Origin: Methylorubrum suomiense | GTDB lineage: Bacteria; Pseudomonadota; Alphaproteobacteria; Rhizobiales; Beijerinckiaceae | Direction: 5' to 3' | Length of the DNA stretch: 64,000 nucleotides | Assembly (NCBI RefSeq): GCF_022179765.1 | Contig: NZ_BPRE01000003.1 | Span: 310,001 to 374,000 of the forward strand | In this document: in pieces, positions 27,850 to 36,511 of the stretch | Layout of the letters: every line of letters starts with the position of its first letter | How positions within the stretch are numbered: position 1 is the first letter of the stretch | The notes under the pieces: model-generated | The model's input: the letters and a program-made list of their open reading frames with translations, nothing else | What the model was told of the DNA's origin: nothing | Database searches by the model: none | Made by a program: the position numbers and the translations under genes

Positions 27850-27981
27850 GTGACGCGATCGGACAGCCCCCGGCCCGGCGACGACAAGGAGACGGACCGC
27901 GATCCGCCGACCCCGTCGCAATCCCCCGCCGAGCCCTTGCCGGAGGAGGATCTGGAAGAGGTCGAGGAGCAGCCGAGCTGA
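27850..27981 (+). CDS. 43-residue acidic small protein
   Basis: A GTG start preceded by AAGGAG at eight bases opens a 43-codon frame of acidic, proline-rich, probably disordered sequence ending LEEVEEQPS. The strong ribosome binding site and high third-position GC support it as a gene. It has no recognisable domain. It lies 67 bases after the MmcQ/YjbR gene in the same direction. Confidence 0.6.
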   Translation: MTRSDSPRPGDDKETDRDPPTPSQSPAEPLPEEDLEEVEEQPS

Positions 27982-28041
27982 GGCCCGGCGCTGCTGGAGC
28001 ACGATCTGGTAAACCGGAATCATCGTGCGGCCATAGTGAGA

Positions 28042-28082
28042 TAGGCCATGCGGCTGTTTCCCGGAAACAGCCGCATGGCCTA
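28042..28082. repeat. Perfect 41-base palindrome
   Basis: Two perfect 20-base arms (28042-28061 and 28063-28082) are separated by a single base. The arm reads TAGGCCATGCGGCTGTTTCC. No T-tract follows, so it is not a standard terminator. It lies in the 123-base gap between two small genes and ends 22 bases before the next ATG. It could be a protein-binding site, an RNA hairpin or a remnant of a mobile element end. Confidence 0.75.
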
Positions 28083-28104
28083 GGGGCGCTGAAAGACATA
28101 TCGG

Positions 28105-28389
28105 ATGACCGACGAGATCGAGCGGCTCGGCCTGCTGGCCGGGCTCATGGAAGTGGCCATCGGCCGACTGTTTGAAACGGCCGAGGGCGGTGCCGAGGCC
28201 AAGCGGCTGTTCGTCGAGGATGTCCGCCGGCTCCTCGCCGACACGCGGGCGGTGCAGACGCAGTCGCCGGCGATCCAGACCTACGAGGCCCTGCTGCGGC
28301 GCCTCGGTGCGACCGGGGCCGAGGACGGCCCCCTCGGCGTGGTGCCGACCCCGGAACAGGGCCTGCCGCCCGCCGGGTCGGGGGTGTGA
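28105..28389 (+). CDS. Small helical hypothetical protein
   Basis: The 94-residue protein is predicted to be mostly helical over residues 1-70 (MTDEIERLGLLAGLMEVAIG, FVEDVRRLLADTRAVQ) with a Pro/Gly-rich tail. No family is recognised. The ribosome binding site is weak and the start lies just after a perfect palindrome, so translation could be affected by that hairpin. It is followed 19 bases later by the ribbon-helix-helix-like gene. Confidence 0.65.
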   Translation: MTDEIERLGLLAGLMEVAIGRLFETAEGGAEAKRLFVEDVRRLLADTRAVQTQSPAIQTYEALLRRLGATGAEDGPLGVVPTPEQGLPPAGSGV

Positions 28390-28408
28390 GCGAGAAGGAG
28401 AGCGAGCC

Positions 28409-28663
28409 TTGGACACGGTCGAGGACGCGGCGGGCACGGACGGGACGCCGAAACTGTCCGGCATCCTGACATTCCCGCCGGAGGTCGTGGCGGCGTTGGA
28501 CGAGCATTGCGCGGTCGAGCGCCTGCCGCGGGATCGGGCGATCTGCGAGATCGTCGCCGAATACCTGCGCTACAAGGGCTATCTGCGCACCCGGCCGGCC
28601 ACCCACCACCGCTCGTCCCAGGACCGTTCGTCCGATGGCGAGCGTCCCGAGACACTGGGCTGA
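28409..28663 (+). CDS. Ribbon-helix-helix-like small protein
   Basis: A TTG start preceded by AAGGAGAG gives 84 residues. Residues about 15-55 fit a ribbon-helix-helix fold: strand LSGILTFPPE, helix 1 VVAALDEHCAVE, turn RLPRDR, helix 2 AICEIVAEYLRYKGYL. This resembles CopG/Arc-type DNA-binding proteins, so a regulatory role is possible. The C-terminal 25 residues are polar (HHRSSQDRSSDG) and likely disordered. No toxin gene is adjacent, so an antitoxin role is not supported. The next small gene begins 11 bases after the stop. Confidence 0.6.
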   Translation: MDTVEDAAGTDGTPKLSGILTFPPEVVAALDEHCAVERLPRDRAICEIVAEYLRYKGYLRTRPATHHRSSQDRSSDGERPETLG

Positions 28664-28674
28664 CGGAGGCGACG

Positions 28675-28893
28675 ATGGCGACCTCGTTCAAGGGCCTCTA
28701 TCTCTGCCCGCCCAAGCAGGATCGGCCGAGCCATGTCCGCGTGGCGGATGCGGAGGGCGGCGAGGCGACCCTGAGTCTCGACGTGTACGAGGCCCGCGCG
28801 GGCCAGCCGCCCTGGCAGAGCCTGCCCTGGCAGGGCGAGGAGGGGCCGGTGCCGGATGACGGCGAGAAGCACGGTCCCGAGATCAGCCTGTAG
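28675..28893 (+). CDS. Small conserved hypothetical protein
   Basis: The 72-residue protein opens MATSFKGLYLCPPKQDRPS and contains SHVRVADAEGGEATLSLDVY, a strand-rich pattern. GGAGG lies about seven bases before the ATG, and the stop of the previous gene is 11 bases away, so both are likely on one message. No domain is recognised. It is the last small gene before the 260-base region in front of kaiC. Confidence 0.7.
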   Translation: MATSFKGLYLCPPKQDRPSHVRVADAEGGEATLSLDVYEARAGQPPWQSLPWQGEEGPVPDDGEKHGPEISL

Positions 28894-29153
28894 CGCCCTC
28901 GGCGCGGAGGGACGGATCGGCACCATCACCCGCCTCACGGTCCGCCCGTGTACCAGATGAGGGTGGCGCGCGGCCTGCGGAAGGTCTGTCCGTCGTCGAA
29001 CGGAGTCGGGCACTGAAGCTGTGGCGTCTTGTCAATCGAAGCGACCCTGAAGTACGAGCCCCGATCCGTATTCCGGCGGAATGCCTGAGCGGCGAAGCGA
29101 ATTGCCTCCCGACCGCTGACAGGACAGACCCCGCCCTTGGCCGAGGCCCCGCG

Positions 29154-30866
29154 ATGACCCAGCCTCCGGCCCCATTCGGCGTTGCGCCCGCTTCCCGGTC
29201 GGCCCTGCCGAAGGCCGCCACCGGCATCGAGGGCTTCGACGCGGTCACCTTCGGCGGTCTTCCCGCCGGCCGGCCCTCCCTCGTCTGCGGCGCGGCAGGC
29301 TGCGGCAAGACGCTGTTCGCCACGACCTTCCTGGTCAACGGTGCGACGCGCTACGGCGAGCCCGGCGTGTTCATGAGCTTCGAGGAGCGGGCCGAAGACC
29401 TCGTCGCCAACGTCGCCTCCCTCGGCTACGACCTCGACGGCCTGATCGCGGGCGGGCAGCTCGCCATCGACCACGTGCGGGTCGAGCGCTCCGAGATCGA
29501 GGAGACCGGCGAGTACGACCTCGAAGGATTGTTCATTCGCCTCGGCTTCGCCGTTGATTCGATTGGTGCCAAGCGCATCGTCCTCGACACGATCGAGACC
29601 CTGTTCTCCGGCTTCACCGACGAGGCCGTGCTGCGGGCGGAACTTCGGCGCCTGTTCGGCTGGATCAAGGAACGCGGCCTCACCGCGATCATCACCGGCG
29701 AGCGCGGCGCGGGCCAGCTCACCCGCCAGGGGTTGGAGGAATACGTCTCGGACTGCGTGGTGCTGCTCGACAACCGGGTCGAGGACCAGATCACCACGCG
29801 GCGCCTGCGGGTGGTGAAGTATCGCGGCTCGGCCCACGGCACCAACGAGTACCCGTTCCTGATCGACGCCGAGGGCATCAGCGTCCTCCCCGTGACCTCG
29901 GCCGAACTCGATTACCCCGTCTCCGAGGGGGTGGTCGCCACCGGGATTGCCGGTCTCGACGCCATGCTCGGCGCGGGCGGCTTCTATCGCGGCTCGGGGA
30001 TTCTCATCTCGGGCGAGGCGGGCACCGGCAAGACCATGATCTGCGCCAGCCTGATCGAGGCCGCCTGCGCCCGCGGCGAGCGCTGCATGGCCTTCGTGTT
30101 CGAGGAAAGCGGCGAGCAGATCGTCCGCAACGCCCGCTCCATCGGCCTCGATCTCGCCCGTCACGTCGAGTCGGGTCTGCTCCGGTACGAGGCGGCCCGG
30201 CCGAGCCTCTTCGGATTGGAGATGCATCTCGCCCGGATGCAGCGGGACATCGACCGCTTCCGCCCCGACCTCGTGGTGGTCGATCCGCTCTCGTCGCTGC
30301 GCGGGCCGGATGCCGAACTCCAGGCGACGGTTCTGCGCATGGCCGATCTGCTCAAGAGCCGGGGCATCACCGCCGTGTTCACCAGCCTGCGCGAGGATGG
30401 CGAACTCGGCCGCGACGGCGATATCGGCGTCTCCTCGCTGATGGATGCTTGGATCAAGCTCCTCAACGTGGAGGCCAACGGCGAGCGCTCGCGCACGCTC
30501 TACGTCATCAAGGCGCGGGGGATGCGCCACTCGAACCAAGTGCGCGAGTTCGTGATGTCGGAAAACGGACTTCACCTCGTCGACGCCTATATCGGTCCGG
30601 CGGGCGTGCTGACCGGAACGGCGCGGGTGGTGCGGGAGGCGGAAGAGGCGGCGCAAGCGCTGCGTCGGCAGCAGGAGAACCGCCGCCGCCAGCGCGAGGC
30701 CGAGCGCCGCCGCCGCTCCCTGGAGCGGCAGATCGACGAGTTGCGTGCCAGCCTGGAGGCGGTGGGCGAGGAGGAGGCGATCCTCCTCGACGAGGACGAG
30801 CGGCGCGAGACGTTGCTGGCGAGTGAGCGGCGCGACCGCGCCGCCCGCCGGGGAGGCGAAGGATGA
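29154..30866 (+). CDS. kaiC: KaiC-like circadian-type ATPase
   Basis: The 570-residue protein has two RecA-like KaiC domains. CI has Walker A GAAGCGKT (46-53) and catalytic EE at 77-78; CII has GEAGTGKT (287-294) and EE at 317-318. The CII phosphorylation site, Ser-Thr in cyanobacterial KaiC, aligns with Ser427-Ser428 in GVSSLMDAW. After residue 490 the normal short tail is replaced by ~80 residues of charged coiled coil ([17 protein letters not shown]). GAGG precedes the ATG by eight bases. It overlaps kaiB by four bases (ATGA). Non-cyanobacterial KaiC is thought to work in stress or timing responses; an oscillation without KaiA is not implied. Confidence 0.93.
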   Translation: MTQPPAPFGVAPASRSALPKAATGIEGFDAVTFGGLPAGRPSLVCGAAGCGKTLFATTFLVNGATRYGEPGVFMSFEERAEDLVANVASLGYDLDGLIAGGQLAIDHVRVERSEIEETGEYDLEGLFIRLGFAVDSIGAKRIVLDTIETLFSGFTDEAVLRAELRRLFGWIKERGLTAIITGERGAGQLTRQGLEEYVSDCVVLLDNRVEDQITTRRLRVVKYRGSAHGTNEYPFLIDAEGISVLPVTSAELDYPVSEGVVATGIAGLDAMLGAGGFYRGSGILISGEAGTGKTMICASLIEAACARGERCMAFVFEESGEQIVRNARSIGLDLARHVESGLLRYEAARPSLFGLEMHLARMQRDIDRFRPDLVVVDPLSSLRGPDAELQATVLRMADLLKSRGITAVFTSLREDGELGRDGDIGVSSLMDAWIKLLNVEANGERSRTLYVIKARGMRHSNQVREFVMSENGLHLVDAYIGPAGVLTGTARVVREAEEAAQALRRQQENRRRQREAERRRRSLERQIDELRASLEAVGEEEAILLDEDERRETLLASERRDRAARRGGEG

Positions 30867-31207
30867 GCGTGACCCAATCCGCCGAGTCCGAGGAGGGCCG
30901 CTACCGCCTGCGCCTCTACGTGGCCGGACAGACCGCCAAGTCGCTCGCCGCCATGAGCAATCTCAAGCGCTTCTGCGAGGAACACCTCGCCGGCCGCTAC
31001 GAGATCGAGGTGGTCGACCTGTTGCAGAATCCGCAGCTCGCCGCGGGCGACCAGATCCTGGCAATCCCGACCCTGGTGCGCCGCCTGCCCGCTCCGCTCA
31101 AGCGCATCATCGGCGACCTCTCTAACACCGAGAAGGTGCTCGTCGGCCTCGACATCCGGTCCGATCTCGGGCCGTCGCCGGCCGCCGCGAAGGCCGGACG
31201 GTCTTGA
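30863..31207 (+). CDS. kaiB: KaiB family protein, first copy
   Basis: The 114-residue protein matches KaiB: it opens with [18 protein letters not shown] (the strand-helix of the thioredoxin-like ground state), then [20 protein letters not shown] and [12 protein letters not shown]. KaiB binds KaiC and is known to change fold in the cyanobacterial clock. The start ATG overlaps the kaiC stop as ATGA, so translation is coupled. A second, diverged KaiB-like gene follows immediately. Confidence 0.93.
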   Translation: MSVTQSAESEEGRYRLRLYVAGQTAKSLAAMSNLKRFCEEHLAGRYEIEVVDLLQNPQLAAGDQILAIPTLVRRLPAPLKRIIGDLSNTEKVLVGLDIRSDLGPSPAAAKAGRS

Positions 31208-31575
31208 GCGCGCCCGACCGCATCCGCCTGCGCCTCTACGTCGCCGGGCCGTCGCCGCGCTCGACGCGCACCATCGAGAGCGTCCGCCGCCTGTGCGAGG
31301 GGCCCCTCGCCGGTGCCTGCGATCTGGAGATCGTCGACCTGTACCAGCAGCCCGGCCTGGCCGGTCGCGACGGCGTCGTGGCGGCGCCAACCCTGCTGCG
31401 CCTGAGCCCCCTGCCCGCCCGCCGCGTCGCGGGCGACCTGACCGATGCGCACCGCGTCCTCGGCACCCTCGGCCTGGCAGACCCGGGCTCGGTCGCCGCC
31501 GCGTCGCTTCAGGTGGCCCAGCAACAGCAGCAGCAGGATCCGGCGCCCGGATTGGGAGGCCCCGATGTCGCCTGA
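31204..31575 (+). CDS. KaiB-like protein, second copy with Gln-rich tail
   Basis: The 123-residue product begins at TTG (31204), which overlaps the first kaiB stop. Residues 7-90 are KaiB-like: [34 protein letters not shown] and [13 protein letters not shown]. It has diverged from the first copy in the C-terminal half and ends in an AQQQQQQQD tract and a Gly/Pro tail. Paired KaiBs are common in kai operons outside cyanobacteria, where one copy may bind KaiC and the other a kinase. The stop overlaps the kinase start by 11 bases. Confidence 0.85.
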   Translation: MSAPDRIRLRLYVAGPSPRSTRTIESVRRLCEGPLAGACDLEIVDLYQQPGLAGRDGVVAAPTLLRLSPLPARRVAGDLTDAHRVLGTLGLADPGSVAAASLQVAQQQQQQDPAPGLGGPDVA

Positions 31576-33349
31576 CCCGGTTCCGGGGGCCGATCCGCAA
31601 AGCGGAACCGCCGCCGCGTCCGACCCGCAGGCACGCATCCGCGAACTGGAGGCGCGCCTCGAAGAGGCCGAGGACACGCTCGCGGCGATCCGCCGGGGTG
31701 ATTTCGACGCCGTCGTCGTCGAGGGGGCCGCCGGCGAGCGGCTGGTCTACACGCTGGAAAATGCCGACCGGCCCTACCGGGTGCTGATCGAGCAGATCCA
31801 GGAGGGCGCCTTCACCCTCGGACCGGACGGGACGGTGCTCTACGGCAACCGCCGGCTTGCCGAGATGCTGGATATCCCGCAGGAGCGGCTGACCGGCCAG
31901 CCGCTCGCCCGCTTCGTTGCCGAGGGCGAGGCGGAGACGCTGGCCCGGCTCCAGCAGGATGCGGCCCAGGCGCCGGCCCGCGGCGAGCTCTGCCTGCGCG
32001 ACGGCGCCGGCGGCGAGCGCCCCGGCTACCTCTCGCTGAGCCGCCTGGAGAGCGGCGGGAGCGCCCTACTCTGCGGCGTGCTCACCGATCTCACCGCCGA
32101 GCGGGTGCGCCTGCGCGAACTCGCCGAGGCCAATGCGCGCCTGCGCGCCGAGGTGACCGAGCGCGAGCGGATCGAGGAGGCCCTGCGCCAATCGCAGAAG
32201 ATGGAGGCGGTGGGCCAGCTCACCGGCGGCGTCGCCCACGACTTCAACAACCTGCTGACCGTCATCAAGTCCTCGACCGACCTGCTGAAGCGCCCGGACC
32301 TGCCCGAGGAGCGGCGGCGCCGCTACGTCGAGGCGATCTCCGACACGGTCGCCCGCGCGGCCAAGCTCACCGGCCAGCTGCTGGCCTTCGCCCGGCGCCA
32401 GGCGCTCAAGCCCGAGGTGTTCGATGCCGGGCGCGGCGTCGCGGCGGTGGCCGACATGGTCGGCACGCTGACGGGCGCGCGCATCCAGGTGAAGACCCGG
32501 ATCGATCCCTGTTTCGACGCGGCGGGCGAGCCCTATGCCTGCCTCGTCGAGGCCGATCCGAGCCAGTTCGACACGGCCCTCGTCAACATGGTCGTCAACG
32601 CCCGCGACGCCATGGACGGTGAGGGCACGCTGAGCATCCGCGTCGGCCATGCCACCCGCATCCCGGCGCTGCGCACTCACCCGGAAGTGGTCGGCGACTT
32701 CGTGGCGGTGTCGATCGGCGATACCGGCTCCGGCATCGCACCCGGCGACCTCAACCGCATCTTCGAGCCGTTCTTCACCACCAAGGGCGTCGGCCAGGGC
32801 ACCGGCCTCGGCCTGTCCCAGGTGTTCGGCTTCGCCAAGCAATCGGGCGGCGACATCGCCGTCGAGAGCGTCCTGGGCGAGGGCACCACCTTCACCCTGT
32901 TCCTGCCGCGGGCCCGGCTCGCCCCCACCCCGACCGAGGCCGTGGAGGAGCCCGAGCCGCTGGCGCCGGGCCACGGCACCTGCGTGCTCGTGGTCGAGGA
33001 CAATCGCGAGGTCGGCGCCTTCGCGACCCAGGCGCTCGCCGAACTCGGCTACGGCACGGTCTGGGCGATGGATGCGGATCAGGCGCTCGCCGAGCTGGAG
33101 CGGACGCCGGAGCGCTTCGACGTGGTCTTCACCGACGTGGTCATGCCGGGCATGAACGGCGTGGACCTCGCCCGCGTCATCCAGAAGCGGCGGCCGGACA
33201 TCCCGGTGGTGCTCTCCTCCGGCTACAGCCATGTCCTGGCCGAGGATCAGCATCACGGCTTCCCGCTGCTGCACAAGCCCTACTCGGTCGAGGATCTCTC
33301 CCGGATCCTGCGCCGGGCGAGGCAGCGGAAGGGCGTGCGGCGGGGGTGA
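31565..33349 (+). CDS. Hybrid sensor histidine kinase of the kai operon
   Basis: The 594-residue cytoplasmic protein has a short coiled coil (21-45), a PAS domain (about 70-185), a HisKA domain with His225 in VAHDFNNLL, an HATPase domain (N-box near 345, DTGSG at 387-391, GLGLS near 415) and a C-terminal receiver with Asp524 in FTDVVMPGMNG and Lys in LHKPYS. No membrane helix is seen. Translational overlap with the second kaiB suggests this kinase is the output partner of the Kai proteins, by analogy with SasA, but with PAS in place of a KaiB-like sensor. It is the last gene of the operon. Confidence 0.92.
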   Translation: MSPDPVPGADPQSGTAAASDPQARIRELEARLEEAEDTLAAIRRGDFDAVVVEGAAGERLVYTLENADRPYRVLIEQIQEGAFTLGPDGTVLYGNRRLAEMLDIPQERLTGQPLARFVAEGEAETLARLQQDAAQAPARGELCLRDGAGGERPGYLSLSRLESGGSALLCGVLTDLTAERVRLRELAEANARLRAEVTERERIEEALRQSQKMEAVGQLTGGVAHDFNNLLTVIKSSTDLLKRPDLPEERRRRYVEAISDTVARAAKLTGQLLAFARRQALKPEVFDAGRGVAAVADMVGTLTGARIQVKTRIDPCFDAAGEPYACLVEADPSQFDTALVNMVVNARDAMDGEGTLSIRVGHATRIPALRTHPEVVGDFVAVSIGDTGSGIAPGDLNRIFEPFFTTKGVGQGTGLGLSQVFGFAKQSGGDIAVESVLGEGTTFTLFLPRARLAPTPTEAVEEPEPLAPGHGTCVLVVEDNREVGAFATQALAELGYGTVWAMDADQALAELERTPERFDVVFTDVVMPGMNGVDLARVIQKRRPDIPVVLSSGYSHVLAEDQHHGFPLLHKPYSVEDLSRILRRARQRKGVRRG

Positions 33350-33373
33350 GCCCGCCGGCCCCGCGCTCTTCGA

Positions 33374-33485
33374 CGTCATTCCGGAGCGTGCGGCGGAGCC
33401 CGGCATCCGCCCGTGATGCAGGGCCTCGCGAAGCGGCGGCGCCCGTCATGGATTCCGGGTTCCGCTCCGTGGCTCCGGAATGACG
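33374..33485. repeat. Intergenic inverted repeat of the GTCATTCCGG type
   Basis: Perfect 14-bp arms CGTCATTCCGGAGC (33374-33387) and GCTCCGGAATGACG (33472-33485) bound a 112-base element whose interior also contains GAGCCCGGCATCC and ATGGATTCCGGG. Elements with these arms are scattered between genes in several Rhizobiales. It lies in the 234-base gap between the kai operon and thrC and may separate the two transcripts. Confidence 0.7.
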
Positions 33486-33583
33486 GCGGGACGGTATGGG
33501 GCAAGGCCACCCGCCGACACATTCTCTCCGCTTCGACAGGCGGCCACGAAGGGTGTAAAGGGGCCGCCTTCCCGGAGGCCCCC

Positions 33584-34996
33584 TTGCTGCACGTCTCGAC
33601 CCGCGGTGCCGCCGCGCCCTTGAGCTTTTCCGATGCCCTGCTCGCCGGGCTCGCCCGCGACGGCGGCCTCTACGTGCCGCAGAGCTGGCCGCAGATCTCC
33701 CGCGATACGATCGCCGGGTTCGCGGGGATGCGCTACGCCGAGGTCGCCAAGCGCGTCCTGCGCCCGCTGATCGACGGCGAGATTCCCGATGCCGAACTCG
33801 ATGCCATGATCGAGCTGGCCTATTCGGGCTTCCGCCATCCGGCGATCTGCCCGCTGGCGCAACTCGACGACAACCTGTTCCTGCTCGAACTCTTCCATGG
33901 GCCGACGCTCGCCTTCAAGGACGTGGCGATGCAGCTCCTCGGGCGGCTGATGGACCATGTGCTGCGCAAGAAGGGCGCCCGGGCCACCATCGTCGGCGCG
34001 ACCTCGGGCGACACCGGATCGGCGGCGGTCGAGGCGTTCAAGGGTCTCGATCAGGTCGACGTGTTCATCCTCTTCCCGCACGGGCGGGTCTCGGAGGTGC
34101 AGCGGCGGCAGATGACCACGGTCAACGCGCCCAACGTCCACGCCCTCGCGGTGGAGGGCAATTTCGACGATTGCCAGAACCTCGTGAAGGCGATGTTCCA
34201 GCACGGCGACTTCGCCGACCGGGTGAGGCTCTCCGGCGTCAACTCGATCAACTGGGCGCGCGTCGCCGCGCAGACGGTCTATTACTTCACGAGCGCGGTG
34301 GCCCTCGGCGCGCCGCACCGGCCGGTCTCCTTCGCGGTGCCCACGGGCAATTTCGGCGACATCCTCGCCGGCTGGGTCGCCAAGCGCATGGGGCTTCCCA
34401 TCGAGCGGCTGATGATCGGCACCAACGCCAACGACATCCTGGCCCGCACGCTCGAGCACGGCGCGTACGAGCCCCGCGGCGTGCAGCCCACCACGTCGCC
34501 CTCTATGGATATCCAGATCTCCTCGAACTTCGAGCGGCTGCTGTTCGAGGCACTCGGGCGCGACGCCTCCTCGCTCGGCCGTCTCATGGACGGACTCAAG
34601 CAGTCCGGCGGCTTCTCCCTGAGCCCCGACGTCCTCGCCACCGTCCGGAACGAGTTCGATGCCACCGCCGTGAACGAGACAGATGTGGCCGACGAGATCG
34701 CCGGCACCTTCCGCCGCACCGGCATGGTGCTCGATCCCCACAGCGCCATCGGCGTCCGCGCCGCCCGCCGCCTCTTGGAGAAGGACGCGGCCACGCCCGT
34801 GGTCGCGCTCGCCACCGCGCACCCGGCAAAGTTCCCCGATGCGGTCTCGCAGGCGACCGGGGCCGGGCGCCCGGAGCTGCCGCCGCACCTCGCCGATCTG
34901 ATGACCCGGCCCGAGACGGTGGCGAATCTCGCCAACGATCAGGCCGCGGTCGAGCGCTACATCATCGAGCACGCGCGCATCACGCGGGGCGATTGA
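33584..34996 (+). CDS. thrC: Threonine synthase
   Basis: The 470-residue enzyme converts O-phosphohomoserine to threonine with pyridoxal phosphate. The start is TTG at 33584 (MLHVSTRGAA) with GGAGG five bases upstream; the longer upstream frame runs through the repeat. LARDGGLYVP is the family N-terminal marker, PLP-binding Lys112 lies in TLAFKDVAMQ, and the phosphate-binding SGDTGSAA follows near residue 145. Length and motifs fit the bacterial fungal-type threonine synthase. The M16 peptidase gene is 79 bases downstream on the same strand, a pairing common in alphaproteobacteria. Confidence 0.95.
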   Translation: MLHVSTRGAAAPLSFSDALLAGLARDGGLYVPQSWPQISRDTIAGFAGMRYAEVAKRVLRPLIDGEIPDAELDAMIELAYSGFRHPAICPLAQLDDNLFLLELFHGPTLAFKDVAMQLLGRLMDHVLRKKGARATIVGATSGDTGSAAVEAFKGLDQVDVFILFPHGRVSEVQRRQMTTVNAPNVHALAVEGNFDDCQNLVKAMFQHGDFADRVRLSGVNSINWARVAAQTVYYFTSAVALGAPHRPVSFAVPTGNFGDILAGWVAKRMGLPIERLMIGTNANDILARTLEHGAYEPRGVQPTTSPSMDIQISSNFERLLFEALGRDASSLGRLMDGLKQSGGFSLSPDVLATVRNEFDATAVNETDVADEIAGTFRRTGMVLDPHSAIGVRAARRLLEKDAATPVVALATAHPAKFPDAVSQATGAGRPELPPHLADLMTRPETVANLANDQAAVERYIIEHARITRGD

Positions 34997-35075
34997 GAGG
35001 CCTCATGGAACGCCCGGGCAGCGAGGGTTCCCGTTCCCGGCGCGGCGGACGTGTGACGAGACAGAACGAGGGTCC

Positions 35076-36371
35076 ATGAACCAGCATTTCTCGACGTTCG
35101 GCGCCTCGCCCGGCCTCACGGTGACGCGGCTCGACAACGGATTCACCGTTGCGAGCGAGACGATCCCGGGGGTGGCCACGGCGACTCTGGGCGTCTGGGT
35201 CGGGGCGGGCTCCCGCCACGAGCGGGCGGACGAGCACGGGCTCAGCCACCTGATCGAGCACATGGCCTTCAAGGGGACGGCGACCCGCTCGGCCCGCGCC
35301 ATCGCCGAGGAGATCGAGAATGTCGGCGGCGAGATCAACGCCGCCACCAGCACCGAAAGCACGAGCTACACCGCCCGCGTGCTCGGCGAGGACGCCCGCG
35401 TCGCCCTCGACGTGCTCGGCGACATCCTGACCCATTCGGTGTTCGATGCCGGCGAACTCGCCCGCGAGAAGGGCGTGATCCTGCAGGAATACGCCGCGGT
35501 CGAGGACACCCCCGACGACGTGGTCTACGACGCCTTCATCGAGACCGCCTTTCCCGACCAGCCGATCGGCCGCCCGATCCTGGGCCGGCCGGAGACGATC
35601 ACGTCGTTCGACCGAACCGCGATCGAGGCCTACATCGCCCGCGAATACGTGCCGGGGCGCATGGTGCTGGCCGCCGCCGGGGCGGTGGAGCATGCCGAGA
35701 TCGTCGCGGCCGCCGAGCGGCATTTCAGCGGGCTCAAGGCCGTGGAGGCGCCCCCGGTCGTGACGGGCGTCTATGGCGGCGGCGAGCGGCGCATGAGCAA
35801 GCGCCTCGAACAGGCCAACCTCGTGCTCGGCCTGCCGGGCCTGTCCTTCCGCGACGAGGGTTACTACGCGCTGCACCTGTTCTCGCAGATCCTCGGCGGC
35901 GGCCTGACCTCGCGGCTCTGGCACGAGGTGCGCGAGACCCGCGGCCTCGCCTACGAGATCCAGGCCTTCCACTGGCCGTTCGCCGATTGCGGCCTGTTCG
36001 GCATCGGCGCCGGCACCTCGGGGGCGGACCTGCCCGAACTCGTCGAGGTCGCCATCGCCACGACGCGCGAGGCGGCCGAACAGCTCGACGAGGCGGAGCT
36101 GGCCCGCGCCAAGGCGCAGCTCAAGGTCTCGCTGCTCTCGGCCCTCGAAACGCCGGGCGGGCGTATCGAGCGCAATGCCCGCCAGCTGCTCGCCTGGGGC
36201 CGGGTGATCCCGCCGCAGGAACTCATCGCCAAGGTCGATGCCGTGACCGTGGAGGACACCCGCGCCGCCGCCCGGACCCTGCTCGACGGCGCGCCGACGC
36301 TCGCCGCGATCGGTCCCCTCAAGGGGCTGCCGCCGCTCGCCAAGATCGCCGGGGCGCTGCGCGGCGCCTGA
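35076..36371 (+). CDS. M16 family zinc metallopeptidase (processing-peptidase-like)
   Basis: The 431-residue protein carries the inverted zinc motif HLIEH (His58, Glu61, His62) with the third ligand Glu138 in ILQEYAAVEDTPDD, the standard M16 arrangement. The C-terminal half is the catalytically silent M16C domain ending with LAKIAGALRGA. It resembles the mitochondrial processing peptidase beta-subunit and bacterial PqqL-like proteins. No signal peptide is visible, so it is probably cytoplasmic. GAGGG precedes the ATG. It lies downstream of thrC and is probably co-transcribed with it. Confidence 0.93.
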   Translation: MNQHFSTFGASPGLTVTRLDNGFTVASETIPGVATATLGVWVGAGSRHERADEHGLSHLIEHMAFKGTATRSARAIAEEIENVGGEINAATSTESTSYTARVLGEDARVALDVLGDILTHSVFDAGELAREKGVILQEYAAVEDTPDDVVYDAFIETAFPDQPIGRPILGRPETITSFDRTAIEAYIAREYVPGRMVLAAAGAVEHAEIVAAAERHFSGLKAVEAPPVVTGVYGGGERRMSKRLEQANLVLGLPGLSFRDEGYYALHLFSQILGGGLTSRLWHEVRETRGLAYEIQAFHWPFADCGLFGIGAGTSGADLPELVEVAIATTREAAEQLDEAELARAKAQLKVSLLSALETPGGRIERNARQLLAWGRVIPPQELIAKVDAVTVEDTRAAARTLLDGAPTLAAIGPLKGLPPLAKIAGALRGA

Positions 36372-36511
36372 CCGGAAGCCCCGCACCGGGCCCCGCGCGC
36401 GGCAGGGATCGAGGGAAGATGGGCGGTGACGCACGTTCCCGCCCTGGGTTATTTTTCGGAGCCCGGCCAGCCGACGAAGGCGCTGCCGGGAGCGGCCATC
36501 GAGCGAGCCCC

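Noticed and set aside
28409..28893. Toxin-antitoxin module
   Set aside because: The ribbon-helix-helix-like protein resembles an antitoxin, but the next gene shows no toxin family features.
28935..29132. Minus-strand frame ending in ATLIWYTGGP upstream of kaiC
   Set aside because: It looks protein-like but has no ATG, GTG or TTG start in frame before the kaiC region, so it is at best a gene remnant.
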